A DNA stretch of 64,000 nt from Caulobacter sp. 32-67-35 (GCA_002280875.1 NCEV01000003.1:92999-156998), one strand, 5' to 3'. Positions 33,923 through 42,451 are shown, numbered from the stretch's first letter. Notes: generated by a model not told the origin, from the sequence alone. Program-made: numbers and translations.

Positions 33923-33936
33923 TGACAACGTTGTCA
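33923..33936 (-). promoter_or_regulatory. LacI-family operator-like palindrome
   Basis: TGACAACGTTGTCA is a perfect 14-bp palindrome with the central CG typical of LacI/GalR-family sites (consensus TGxxAxCGxTxxCA). It lies 137 bases upstream of the FucP-type transporter start. No LacI-type regulator gene is present in the window. Confidence 0.75.
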
Positions 33937-34030
33937 AGAGAGGGTGCGGCGCAGCATGGATTTTCGCGCCCAGTTTGCCGGAACAAAAGGCCCCTCACTG
34001 CGGTTATTCGCCTAGCTGGGGAGAGCTTTC

Positions 34031-34210
34031 ATGACCACGCTCGTCATCGTCATCACGTCAGGCATTTTCGCGCTCGCGGCCATTATTGGCCTGATCGACC
34101 TGTTCGTTCACTTGGTCTGCCGGAGCGCCCGGTCGCTCCGCACGCCAGACGCCCTTCAGGAGCGTGGGAGCGAGCCCCGTCAACGTCCCACGCACGGTAT
34201 GACCGCATAG
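34031..34210 (+). CDS. Possible small single-pass membrane protein
   Basis: A 59-residue frame starts MTTLVIVITSGIFALAAIIG with a GGGAGAG motif about 8 bases before the ATG. Residues about 3-30 form a strong hydrophobic helix, followed by a basic tail (CRSARSLRTPDALQERGSEP). Its last 31 bases overlap the end of the convergent gene. The ribosome-binding site and clean transmembrane segment argue for a real gene. No family is recognised and no function is offered. Confidence 0.4.
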   Translation: MTTLVIVITSGIFALAAIIGLIDLFVHLVCRSARSLRTPDALQERGSEPRQRPTHGMTA

Positions 34211-35925
34211 GTCCGGGTCACGAACCAACGCCCGGCCAGATCCAGCTCATAGGGCTGGCGCGCGGTCCAGGAACGGTTCTTGAGAGTGAGATCAGGGGCG
34301 GCGCCAGGCGCGATCGGCGCGACGATCCAGGCCGGCGCATCGCCTGCCGCACACAGAGCTGACACCTGCGCCAGGGCCGGCGTCCTGGGCGCCGATGGCG
34401 CGGCGCCGAAGGGCGTCTTCCAGTCCTGCCCCACCAGTCCGACGGCGATCAGCCGGTCGATTCGGGCGTTCAGGGCGATCGCCAGCGGCCGCGACAGCAC
34501 CACGCCCGCCCCCTGAAACTTGCTGGCCCAGCTGGCGCGACCCGCAAGGGTCCAGGGCTCGACATCGCCGGTCAGCCACAGCACCTCGCCCGGCCGCTCC
34601 GCCAGGATCGCCCGCAAGGCCGGATCCGGACCCGACTCCCGTTGCCGCGCGAAGCCCGAGCGGCCGTCCCACAGCGCCAGGGCCAGCACAGCCAGGGCCG
34701 CCGAGCCCCCGATCATCGCCCCTGTCTTCAGCACGCTCGGCCGCGCCGCCAGCCCCAGCGCCGCAGCGGCGGCGACCCAGCCCGGCAGGCCGCTGTTCCA
34801 GATCAGACCCAGACCAACGCCCTGCCCTGAAGGCAGAACGGCTAGGCCGTTTTGCAAAGCTCCGAACCGCACAAGGCCCCAGGCCGCGACCAGTAAAGCG
34901 GTCAGGCCGATCATCGACCGGCCGGCCACGGTCGGCGCGCTCCAGACCGCGCGATCGCCGATCAGGGCGGCGACCAGGGCGACGGCGGCGGCGACCATCG
35001 GGATCAGGTCCCAGCCAATATAGGTCCAGCCCACGACGAGGGCGCAGACCGCCAGAACCCCCGTCGGGCCGCGGCCGGAAAGCCACCAGTGAGAAGCGAT
35101 CGGCGGTCCAGGCGAAGGCCACGCCGGCCAGTCCGGCGACCAGGGCGGCGATCATCAGGCGACGCACGGGGCCCTGGCTGAGGCGCGCAGCCAGGCCCAG
35201 GGTCACGGCCTGTACGGCGATACGGCCCCAGGCCTCGGCAGGCCAAAGCGAGACAAAGACGGTCGGGCTGCGCGCTTCGCTGATGGCCCGCCAGGCCGGG
35301 TCCATCACCCGCAACAGACGCTCGGCGACGGGCAGGCCCAGGCCGGCGGCGACCGTTGCGAGAACAGCGCCGCAAAGGCCGGCCAGCAGCCAGCGGCGAT
35401 CTTCCAGACAGAGGGCGACGAAAAGCACCGCCAGACCGCACAGGGCCATGATCGGATGCAGCGCCAACCCCGCGACCAGCATCCCAGCGGCCAGCCAGCG
35501 GCGATCGGCGAGCCAGCAGGCCAGCGCCGCCATGCCGACAGCCTCGACCAGGATCCGCGGCGTGGCGAAGGCCTCGCCATAGGCGAACACCTCGTGCGCC
35601 CCGTAATAGGGGGCGACGGCGATGACGAGCACGGTCGCGGCACGGCGCCAGGCGGTTGGCAGGTCGGCCAGCAGGCGCGACATCAGCAGCACAAGCGCCG
35701 CCAGCCAGGCGATCAGGCCCAGACCGCTGACCAGCGCGACGGCGGTGTTCAGTCCAACGCCGCTCACCAGCCAGGCCAGCACCGGCGTGTAGAGGCTGAA
35801 GCCAAACTGGCCGTCATGCGCAAAGATCAGGTCGCGGCCGACGCCCTGCGGATCCAGCCGCGCAGGGACGCGGCGACCGCCAGGAACGCCCAGCGGCCGA
35901 TCTGGGAGGTCGCTTGCCCGTTCAC
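34180..35925 (-). pseudogene. Polytopic membrane protein (glycosyltransferase-like?), two compensating frameshifts
   Basis: A GTG at 35925 overlaps the GtrA stop (GTGA) and starts NGQATSQIGRWAFLAVAASL, a first membrane helix. The sense of the protein then moves to another frame by about 35860 (DLIFAHDGQFGFSLYTPVLA) through many hydrophobic helices, and returns to the first frame near 35095 (SHWWLSGRGPTGVLAVCALV, then GWTYIGWDLIPMVAAAVALV) to a soluble tail ending TYAVIPCVGR at 34180. The first and last frames are identical, so the two shifts compensate. The many helices followed by a small soluble domain recall membrane GT-C-type or mannosyltransferase-like proteins, and the neighbours (GtrA, FAD protein) fit envelope sugar work, but I cannot name a family. 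Coding is either damaged or mis-sequenced. Confidence 0.7.
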
Positions 35926-36350
35926 GCGGAAGCGCGAGGGGCGCGGAACAGCAGCGCCCGGCGGACGGTGAAGTTGAAGACGAAGACCAGTCCCGCCGTC
36001 GGGATCTTGGCCAGCCCCGGCGCCAGGCCGATCCGCTCGACCCACAGGGCCATCAGCAGCTGGGTCAGGACAAGCCCGGCGAGGCCCACGCCCAGGAAAC
36101 CGGCAAATTCCCGCCGCCGGTCGGCGATGGGTCGATGGCGAAAAACCACCGAAACGCTCAGGAGATAGGTCACCGCGATGCCGGCGCCAAAGCCGATCGC
36201 CGCGGCGATCAGATAGTTCAGCCCCGCCCCATGCAGCACCAGCAGCAGACCCCAGTCCACCGCCAGGGCGGCCGCGCTGGCCAGGCCGTAGAGGCCCAGT
36301 TCGCGCAAGGCCACCGGCAGGCGGCGCCAGAGATCCGCCGGCAGGTTCAT
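35922..36350 (-). CDS. GtrA-like membrane protein
   Basis: The 142-residue protein has four predicted membrane helices: ELGLYGLASAAALAVDWGLL, NYLIAAAIGFGAGIAVTYLL, EFAGFLGVGLAGLVLTQLLM and AKIPTAGLVFVFNFTVRRAL. The spacing and the basic NFTVRRALLF ending match the GtrA family (PF04138), whose members help move or use polyprenyl-linked sugars for surface polysaccharide. It starts 2 bases after the FAD-protein stop and overlaps the next gene by 4 bases, so the three form an operon. Confidence 0.85.
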   Translation of the reverse strand: MNLPADLWRRLPVALRELGLYGLASAAALAVDWGLLLVLHGAGLNYLIAAAIGFGAGIAVTYLLSVSVVFRHRPIADRRREFAGFLGVGLAGLVLTQLLMALWVERIGLAPGLAKIPTAGLVFVFNFTVRRALLFRAPRASA

Positions 36351-36352
36351 GC

Positions 36353-37855
36353 TCAGGCGGCGACCTTCTGCGGCACGGCGCGGACGCTACTCAGGGCCTC
36401 GCGAGCCCCCGAGACGCCGGCCTCGCCATATTCGGCGTCCTCGTTGACGTCCCAGACATTGTGGATCGTCTCGCCGGCGATGATGTTCTCGGCCGTCAGC
36501 AGGCCGGTCATCATGGCGTGGTCCTGGTTGTTGTACTTGTGCATGCCGTTGCGCCCGACGAGATGCAGGCCCGGGAAGTGCAGCTTCAGGTCCAGGCGGA
36601 TCATCTTGATGTGCTCGGCATAGGCGTCGTCATAAACGGGGTAAGCCTTGTGCTGGCGCACGACGCAGGCGTCATAGACCTCGTCGGGGTTCATCAGGCC
36701 GATCTTGGCGATTTCGCGCTTGGCCTGGGCCACCAGGTCCTCGTCGGTCGAGGTCCACAGGCCGTCGCCCTCGAAGCAGAAATATTCGAGGCCCAGACAG
36801 GTCGAGACGCCATCCGGGATCATCTCGGGCGACCACGAGCGGAAGTTCTGCACCCGGCCCACCTTCACCGAGGGATCGTGGATGTAGATCCAGTTGTCCG
36901 GCAGTTCCTTCTGCGGCTTGCCGATCAAAACGACGGTGATGAAGTCGCGGTACATCAGCTCGCCAGCGTGGAACAGGCTGATCGGCGTGGGCGACACGGC
37001 TCCCATCAGCTCGCGCAGCGGGGCCGAGGAGACCACGTCGTCGGCGGTGTAGATCTCGACCGTCCCATCGGCGCGGGTCACCGAAACGGTCCAGATCTTG
37101 GCGATCTTGTCATAGTACAGACCATCGACCTTGCGGCCCATGCGCAGCTGGCCGCCCAGGGCCAGGATCTTGTCGGCGCAGGCCTCCCACATCATGCCGG
37201 GGCCCTTGCGGGGATAGCGGAAGCTTTCGATCAGGGTCTTGGGCGCGCCTTCAGCGCCGGCCTTGGCGCGAACGCCCAGCGAGCGCTTGACGCCGTCGAC
37301 GATGGCGGCGGCCAGGTCCAGGCCCTTGATGCGCTGGCTGGCCCAGTCGGCCGAGATCTCGTCGCAGCTCATGCCCCATACCTTCTCGGTGTAGGTCTTG
37401 AAGAAGATCGAGAACAGCTTTTCGCCGAACTGGTTGCGCACCCACTGGTGGAAGGTGGTCGGGTCCTTGATCGGACGGGCCTTGGCCCAGCCGAACGAGG
37501 CCATGCAGCGCGCGGCCGTCCAGATCCCCAGATTGGCCAGGGCCTCGAAGGCCTTCAGCGGATAGGCATAGAACTTCTCGCGGTAATAGATGCGCGACAG
37601 GCGCGGCCGGTCGATGAAGTCGTCGGGCAGGATCTCGTTCCAGAGATCAACCACCTCTTTGGACTTCGAGAAGAACCGGTGGCCGCCGATGTCGAACTTG
37701 AAGCCCTTGTAGTCGACGGTGCGGCTGATGCCGCCCACATAGACCGGGTCCATTTCCAGCACGGTCACGCCCCGCCCGGCCTTGGCCAGGGTATAGGCGG
37801 TCGTCAGGCCCGCAGGGCCGGCTCCGATCACCAGGGTCTCGACGTGCTGGGCCAT
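36353..37855 (-). CDS. FAD-dependent UDP-galactopyranose-mutase-like oxidoreductase
   Basis: The 500-residue protein starts MAQHVETLVIGAGPAGLTTA, a Rossmann FAD-binding motif, followed by GISRTVDYKGFKFDIGGHRF, WNEILPDDF, LFSIFFKTYTEKVWGMSCDE and the C-terminal FAD motif GLHLVGRNGMHKYNNQDHAM. This wording marks the UDP-galactopyranose mutase-like amine-oxidase group often encoded with GtrA proteins and polyprenyl-phosphate glycosyltransferases. It probably acts on a nucleotide or lipid-linked sugar in the cytoplasm; true mutase activity is unproven. I chose the ATG at 37855 because the flavin motif begins directly after it; the frame is open 141 bases further upstream without features. Confidence 0.82.
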   Translation of the reverse strand: MAQHVETLVIGAGPAGLTTAYTLAKAGRGVTVLEMDPVYVGGISRTVDYKGFKFDIGGHRFFSKSKEVVDLWNEILPDDFIDRPRLSRIYYREKFYAYPLKAFEALANLGIWTAARCMASFGWAKARPIKDPTTFHQWVRNQFGEKLFSIFFKTYTEKVWGMSCDEISADWASQRIKGLDLAAAIVDGVKRSLGVRAKAGAEGAPKTLIESFRYPRKGPGMMWEACADKILALGGQLRMGRKVDGLYYDKIAKIWTVSVTRADGTVEIYTADDVVSSAPLRELMGAVSPTPISLFHAGELMYRDFITVVLIGKPQKELPDNWIYIHDPSVKVGRVQNFRSWSPEMIPDGVSTCLGLEYFCFEGDGLWTSTDEDLVAQAKREIAKIGLMNPDEVYDACVVRQHKAYPVYDDAYAEHIKMIRLDLKLHFPGLHLVGRNGMHKYNNQDHAMMTGLLTAENIIAGETIHNVWDVNEDAEYGEAGVSGAREALSSVRAVPQKVAA

Positions 37856-38029
37856 GTCCGTTCCAATCCCGTTGTGCAAGGTCAGGATGGGGGAGACTTG
37901 GTTAAGGTCGGGTCGCGAGGCGTGGTGAATCGCCATTAATCGTGAATCTGGGACGATGGGTCGCGGAGAGGCCAGGACACGGCTTGCCCGCTTCACGCGG
38001 CTGGCCGCTGAAGGGAATGGGAAGGGTCG

Positions 38030-38380
38030 CGAAGCGTCCGGGCCTCGCCCGGATGATTGAGTAGTGAATACCGTTTCGACGAAGACAGACGCTCCGCGCA
38101 GCCGTTATTCGAGAGCATCGCCGGGATTGGCGGGGTTTTAACCCGCTCCGGTAGCTAGGCCCTCGACGGGCGGAGGGGCGGCTAACCCCTTCCGGACCGC
38201 ATGGGCGATTTCAGCCCATGCCTGCTGCGCCTTCCGACCCGAGCCGCTGGGTTTTCGTCCCGATCTTTCAGGGATCCCGCCCAGTCAGACGCTCAAGGCT
38301 GTCATTGAAGACCACGGCGGACGCTTCCCGCTCGACCACACCCCAGGGCCCATCAGGTCGCCGGCCGACGTCCCTTCCCT
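38030..38380. ncRNA. Structured-RNA-like element, copy A
   Basis: This noncoding stretch matches 59899-60218 in three blocks: an opening stem-loop with TCCGGGCC...GCCCGGA and TACCGTTTCG, a middle GACGGGCGGAGG, and a closing CATCAGGTCGCC. The outer stem pairs GCGAAGCGTC (38030-38039) with GACGCTCCGC (38089-38098); copy B has a different but also complementary pair. After GGGCGGAGG each copy has a hairpin of unrelated sequence (CATGGGC/GCCCATG here). Such covariation argues for RNA structure. The transcribed strand is unknown. It lies 175 bases upstream of the FAD-protein start, in the other direction. Possible identity: an ncRNA, IscB-type RNA remnant or riboswitch-like leader; none can be proven by eye. 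Confidence 0.55.
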
Positions 38381-38501
38381 TGCCTTGGGGTAGGAACAGT
38401 ATCCATCAGGTTTTGGAGCGGGGGATACAGAAGGGCGAGAAAGTTGGAAGTGATTGATTTTGCTACCTTCTATTCGCTGAACGCGGAGGATAGAGCTCGA
38501 A

Positions 38502-38628
38502 AAGTCCTCCCCCTGAAGGGGGAGGGGATCGCGAAGCGATCGGAGGGGGCAGTGACGGCTGACTCATTGCGGTCTTCCCCCTCCGGCCTCCGGCCTCCGG
38601 CCACCTCCCCCTTCAGGGGGAGGACTTA
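38502..38628. repeat. Intergenic inverted repeat (CTCCCCCTGAAGGGGGAGG family)
   Basis: AAGTCCTCCCCCTGAAGGGG at the left and the complementary CCCCTTCAGGGGGAGGACTT at the right enclose about 80 bases that include a short CCGGCCT tandem and a GANTC site (GACTC). Each arm is itself palindromic. It resembles the 42239-42367 element. It may act as a transcription end or be a relic of a mobile palindromic repeat. Confidence 0.7.
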
Positions 38629-38793
38629 CCAGGCGTCCCGCCGACCTTCGCGCCGCAGGGAGCCATCCTTAAAGCTCACGGCGAGAGGATCGCTGGACTG
38701 GAATCCTGGATTCGGCGCGACCGCCCAAAGTCTTGGCGACCCGAAAAGTTTCCAAGCAACCGCTCCGAAACCGGGAAAAGCTTCTTATCAAGT

Positions 38794-39303
38794 CTAGATG
38801 TTGCAACGCCCAAAGCCACGACTGTCGATCACCACGTACTCGGCGGCGCCGCCAGGCGAGCGGCTCATCTGCTCGATATGGCCCGTTCTGGCCATTGCGA
38901 GCAGGTCTGATCCTGCGCGCGCTCTGAAAGCGCCAATCAGACCTCTCTGAACTGAATAATCAAAAAATACATCGGGCAAATCTGAGCTGGCACCTCGACG
39001 CGATATTATAGTTGTGCTTTTCGAAGTTTCTCCCAATTTAGATCCTGGCGCAATTGACGCGCAAAGTCTTGGGATCGCAATCCTGAATGCCCCCACATCG
39101 ACACAAGACATGACCCGGTTCGAGCAATCCGATACCCTCTTGTTGATCGGACCCAGCGACGCGCGCTTCTCATCCAGGCGCAACATCATGCCATGCGCAA
39201 AAAGCTGGTCAGTAAACGCCTGAGACGCTGGTGAATTTTCCAGCGGGACGCTGCTGCAGGCTGAAAACATAATGCTCAGCGAGAGGATCAAGCTAGCCTT
39301 CAT
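38794..39303 (-). CDS. Hypothetical lipoprotein
   Basis: The 169-residue protein starts MKASLILSLSIMFSACSSVP; the hydrophobic stretch followed by FSAC is a lipobox, so Cys16 should be lipid-modified and the protein membrane-anchored on the periplasmic side. Three further Cys (VSDCSNRVMSC, and GRCNI at the end) may form disulfides. No family is recognised. It starts 2 bases after the stop of the broken HEIGH-motif gene and is probably its operon partner. Codon and base composition are clearly less GC-rich than in the flanking genes, which suggests recent acquisition. Confidence 0.6.
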   Translation of the reverse strand: MKASLILSLSIMFSACSSVPLENSPASQAFTDQLFAHGMMLRLDEKRASLGPINKRVSDCSNRVMSCVDVGAFRIAIPRLCASIAPGSKLGETSKSTTIISRRGASSDLPDVFFDYSVQRGLIGAFRARAGSDLLAMARTGHIEQMSRSPGGAAEYVVIDSRGFGRCNI

Positions 39304-39305
39304 CT

Positions 39306-39994
39306 CTAGTATCCAAATGGCACGTCCATACGGATCGGTATGCCAAGGGCATCAGTAAATACTTTCGCCGTCTGGTTGGCAAATATTTCATTAAGCTCAA
39401 AATCTAGATCAGACAAATCGTAAGTTCCCTTACCATCTACGCTCTTCCAGTTTTTGTAGTGAGCGAGATTTGACGCAACACCACTTGCAGTCCAATGGCC
39501 AATCTCGTGGAATACCATGTAGTTCCAACCAGCCTCCGTGGAACTATAGTATTCAATACCCTCAAGCGAAAGATAAATATGAATTAGCCGCCCAACCCGA
39601 TAGCCCGCTCCCCCTTACCTTTGCCATACGAAGCGTCGGTGACGAACCAGACCATACGGTTCCACTGAGATTTCAGCTGAGCCCCGGTCATGGTCTTCCC
39701 GTCGGGCATTGTGACAACAACGCTATCGACCATCGTTGCGATTTCGCCGCTAATTCGACCCAAATTCGCCTGCAAGTTCGCACGCGCTTGCTCAAGCGCA
39801 GCGGCATTCGCTGGATCGGCAAGCTCGCTGGAAACTACGGGCTCGATAGGCGGCTCTGGCGGCGGAGGCTCACCTTGGGATGTCTCGGAGATACGCTGAA
39901 TGTGAAACTGAGCAGCGATCGGCCCAGCAGTGGCCGTCATCGCCAAGGCGAACGGATAGGCAGTTACATAGACCGGATCGACACTATCGGGCAT
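39306..39994 (-). pseudogene. Putative HEXXH-motif (metallopeptidase-like) protein, frameshifted
   Basis: The first part (39994-39584) reads MPDSVDPVYVTAYPFALAMT, a Pro/Glu-rich linker (GEPPPPEPPIEP), and NRMVWFVTDASYGKGKGERA. The second part, in another frame, continues from about 39608 with YRVGRLIHIYLSLEGIEYYS and EAGWNYMVFHEIGHWTASG, which holds an HExxH zinc-site motif, and ends at 39306. The join lies at a run of five G (39610-39614), a common place for an indel. Joined, the protein would be near 230 residues. The start region is a tandem duplication (ATGCCCGATAGTGT twice). Protease activity is only inferred from HEIGH; no other motif confirms a family. Confidence 0.55.
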
Positions 39995-40161
39995 GACACA
40001 CTATCGGGCATGACGCACCTCACGGAGAACATCTTTACCGAGAATTAGCATAACTATATCGTCAAAATTGTGACCGATCACACCTTATATTCGTTGGCAG
40101 GCAGCTTTCGGCGAAGACGTGGTTTCACAGACGAGGGTGTGGAGCCGGTGCTGTACGCCCC

Positions 40162-40788
40162 CTACTCCGCCAGCGCGTCCCGCTCCCAAGCCAGATACTC
40201 CGGCGTCCGCAGCAACCGATCGCAATAGGCCTGCGCCGGCCCCGCATCGCCATAGTCCCCCAGCCTGACCCCATAGGTCCGGAACCGCGTCGCCACCGGC
40301 GTGTAGAACGCGTCCGCGATCGACCACGCCCCCAGCAGGAACGGCCCGCCCGAGCGGTCAAGCAGCTGGTTCCAGCGCGCCGCAATCTTGCGCACGTCGC
40401 CCTGCACGGCCTCCGAAAGCTCGACCGCGCGCGGGGTCTCCTCCAGCGCCATGGGGCAGTCCTTGCGCAGGGCGCCGAAGCCCGAGTGCATCTCGGCCGC
40501 CACCGAACGCCCCAATGCGCGCAACGCCTTGTCGGCCGGCCAAAGGCCTGCGTCCGGATAGGCCTCGGCCAGATATTCGCAGATCGCCAGCGAGTCCCAC
40601 AGCACCAGGTCGCCGTCCTTCAGCACCGGCACCAGGTTGCTGGGCGAGTGCTTGCCGATCTCTTCCGACAGCCCGACCTGACGCAGCTGGATCAGGGTTT
40701 CGGTGAACGGGGCGCCGGTATGCTTCAGCGCCAGCCACGGGCGCATCGACCAGCTGGACCATTTGCGGGTGCCGATAACGATTTCCAT
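40162..40788 (-). CDS. Glutathione S-transferase family protein
   Basis: The 208-residue protein starts MEIVIGTRKWSSWSMRPWLA; the SSWSMRPW segment gives the catalytic Ser/Cys position of a bacterial GST. The thioredoxin-like domain continues with NLVPVLKDGDLVLWDSLAIC (the cis-Pro and the DS glutathione-binding pair) and the helical domain with FLLGAWSIADAFYTPVATRF (the N-capping box). It is cytoplasmic. A maleylacetoacetate isomerase function, needed between HmgA and fumarylacetoacetase, is conceivable because it is in the neighbourhood, but the SSWSMRPW motif differs from the SSCSxR of zeta-class isomerases, so a general GST is more likely. Confidence 0.85.
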   Translation of the reverse strand: MEIVIGTRKWSSWSMRPWLALKHTGAPFTETLIQLRQVGLSEEIGKHSPSNLVPVLKDGDLVLWDSLAICEYLAEAYPDAGLWPADKALRALGRSVAAEMHSGFGALRKDCPMALEETPRAVELSEAVQGDVRKIAARWNQLLDRSGGPFLLGAWSIADAFYTPVATRFRTYGVRLGDYGDAGPAQAYCDRLLRTPEYLAWERDALAE

Positions 40789-40862
40789 GACGGGTGTTCC
40801 CTGACGGCAGATGGCGGGTAGTCAATCGAAGTAGCCTGCGTTTAAGGTGGCCACAATAATTA

Positions 40863-40874
40863 GAACAACTGTTC
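40863..40874 (+). promoter_or_regulatory. Shared palindrome upstream of MFS gene 1
   Basis: GAACAACTGTTC is a perfect 12-bp palindrome within AATTAGAACAACTGTTCGAG, ending 14 bases before the ATG and just before the ribosome-binding site GAGGGAG. The next MFS gene has AATTAGAACAAGTGTTTGAA at the same place. It is a likely operator, with transcription starting nearby. Confidence 0.6.
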
Positions 40875-40888
40875 GAGGGAGCGCGTCC

Positions 40889-42223
40889 ATGGCGGAAACG
40901 GCCACACCGTCGCCGGTTATCAACCCCGTTTCGACCGGCTATCGCCGCTACGCCCTTTGGGTGCTGCTGATCATCTACACGCTGAACTTCCTGGACCGGC
41001 AGGTGGTCAATATCCTGGCCGAGCCGATCAAGGCCGAGCTTGGCCTGGCCGACTGGCAGCTGGGCATGATGACCGGCCTGGCGTTTGCGATCTTCTATAC
41101 CGTGCTGGGCATCCCCATCGCCCGGCTGGCCGAGACCAAGAACCGCCCGATGATCATCGGCATCTCGGTGGCCGTCTGGAGCGGCTTCACCATGCTGTGC
41201 GGCTTCACCCAGAACTTCTGGCAGCTGATCCTGGCGCGCATCGGCGTGGGGGTCGGCGAGGCCGGCTGCACGCCGCCCGCCCACTCACTGATCAGCGACT
41301 ATGTGCCCCGGGAAAAACGGGCCAGCGCCATCGCCTTCTATTCCATCGGCACGCCCCTGGGCACCCTGGCCGGCATGGCCATGGGCGGCCTCGTGGCCGA
41401 CGCCTATGGCTGGCGGGTGGCCTTCATGGTGGCCGGCGCGCCGGGTATCCTCTTCGCCCTGATCGCGGCCTTCACCCTGGTCGAGCCGCGCCGCCAGCTG
41501 GCCGCCGACATCGCCGCCCGCGCCGCCTCGCAGATCAGCTTCGCCGCCGCCCTGGCGGTGCTGGCCACCAAGAAGACCTTCTGGCTGGTGGCCCTGGCCG
41601 CCTCGATCAAGGCCTTTATCGGCTATGGCCATGCGCCCTTCACTGCCTCGTTCTTCTTCCGCAACCATACGGCCGAACTGGCGGAGCTGGCGGCGATGTT
41701 TGGCCTCAAGTCCGCCGGCTTCCTGGGTCTGGCCCTGGGTTTGATCGGCGGCACCGCCGGCGTGATCGGGGCCTGGCTGGGCGGGGTTCTTGCCGACCGA
41801 CTGGGGGCCAAGGACCTGCGGGCCTATGTCATCGTTCCGGCGATCGCGTCTCTGATCGCCATTCCGTTCTACATCCTGGCCATCAACCTGCCGAGCGCCA
41901 TGCCGGCCCTGCTGGTGCTGACCATACCGACTCTGCTGGGCACCCTCTGGTACGGACCGGTCTATGCCACGGCGCAAAGCATCGTGGACCCAGCGATGCG
42001 GGCGACAGCCGCGGCGGTGCTGTTGCTGATCATCAACCTGATCGGTCTGGGCCTGGGCCCGCTGGGCGTCGGCGCCCTGAGCGACCTCTTCGCCGGGCCG
42101 ATGGGCATGGGCGCCGCCGAAGGCGTGCGCTGGGCCCTGATCGTCTCGACCCTGTTGGGCCTGGGCGCCTTCGCCCTGTTCTGGCAGGCCCGAAAGACGA
42201 TCCGCGAGGACATGGTGGCCTAG
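40889..42223 (+). CDS. MFS transporter, spinster-like family (copy 1)
   Basis: The 444-residue protein has about 12 membrane helices. YTLNFLDRQVVNILAEPIKA (helix 1 with the conserved Asp-Arg), TVLGIPIARLAETKNR (loop 2-3 motif) and RIGVGVGEAGCTPPAHSLIS are typical of spinster-type MFS proteins common in Caulobacter and Sphingomonas. The substrate is unknown; its position next to tyrosine catabolism suggests an aromatic or organic acid. I chose the ATG at 40889 because GAGGGAG lies 8 bases before it; an in-frame start 42 bases earlier would include the palindrome. The second, similar transporter lies 245 bases downstream. Confidence 0.85.
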   Translation: MAETATPSPVINPVSTGYRRYALWVLLIIYTLNFLDRQVVNILAEPIKAELGLADWQLGMMTGLAFAIFYTVLGIPIARLAETKNRPMIIGISVAVWSGFTMLCGFTQNFWQLILARIGVGVGEAGCTPPAHSLISDYVPREKRASAIAFYSIGTPLGTLAGMAMGGLVADAYGWRVAFMVAGAPGILFALIAAFTLVEPRRQLAADIAARAASQISFAAALAVLATKKTFWLVALAASIKAFIGYGHAPFTASFFFRNHTAELAELAAMFGLKSAGFLGLALGLIGGTAGVIGAWLGGVLADRLGAKDLRAYVIVPAIASLIAIPFYILAINLPSAMPALLVLTIPTLLGTLWYGPVYATAQSIVDPAMRATAAAVLLLIINLIGLGLGPLGVGALSDLFAGPMGMGAAEGVRWALIVSTLLGLGAFALFWQARKTIREDMVA

Positions 42224-42238
42224 GATTGCAGGTCTTCT

Positions 42239-42367
42239 CCCTTCCCCCTTGATGGGGGAAGGGCGGGGATGGGGGGGTGACCCCGCCTGACGATTTCACG
42301 AGGGCCGCGCCAAATCCTGAACCGCTGTCACCCCCATCCCAACCCTTCCCCCATCAAGGGGGAAGGG
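42239..42367. repeat. Intergenic inverted repeat between the two MFS genes
   Basis: CCCTTCCCCCTTGATGGGGG and its complement CCCCCATCAAGGGGGAAGGG enclose about 70 bases including a second pair (GGGGATGGGGGGGTGA with TCACCCCCATCCC). Arms are internally palindromic, as in 38502-38628. It may terminate the first transporter transcript. Confidence 0.7.
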
Positions 42368-42439
42368 CTTTGCTGGCGCCCCGAAATTTCCCCACTGGCG
42401 CTCCGACTTCCGTTACGTCTACAGTCCCCTCAACAATTA

Positions 42440-42451
42440 GAACAAGTGTTT
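42440..42451 (+). promoter_or_regulatory. Shared palindrome upstream of MFS gene 2
   Basis: GAACAAGTGTTT within AATTAGAACAAGTGTTTGAA, near-identical in sequence and in distance from the start codon to the perfect palindrome before MFS gene 1 (40863-40874). Shared control of the two transporters is likely. Confidence 0.55.

Noticed and set aside
38030-38380. RNase P RNA, suggested by GACGGGCGGAGGGG
   Set aside because: The universally conserved GAGGAAAGTCC and ACAGAA blocks are missing, and a second divergent copy exists at 59899-60218.
40162-40788. Maleylacetoacetate isomerase (maiA)
   Set aside because: The active-site segment SSWSMRPW does not match the zeta-class SSCSxR motif, so only GST family is claimed.
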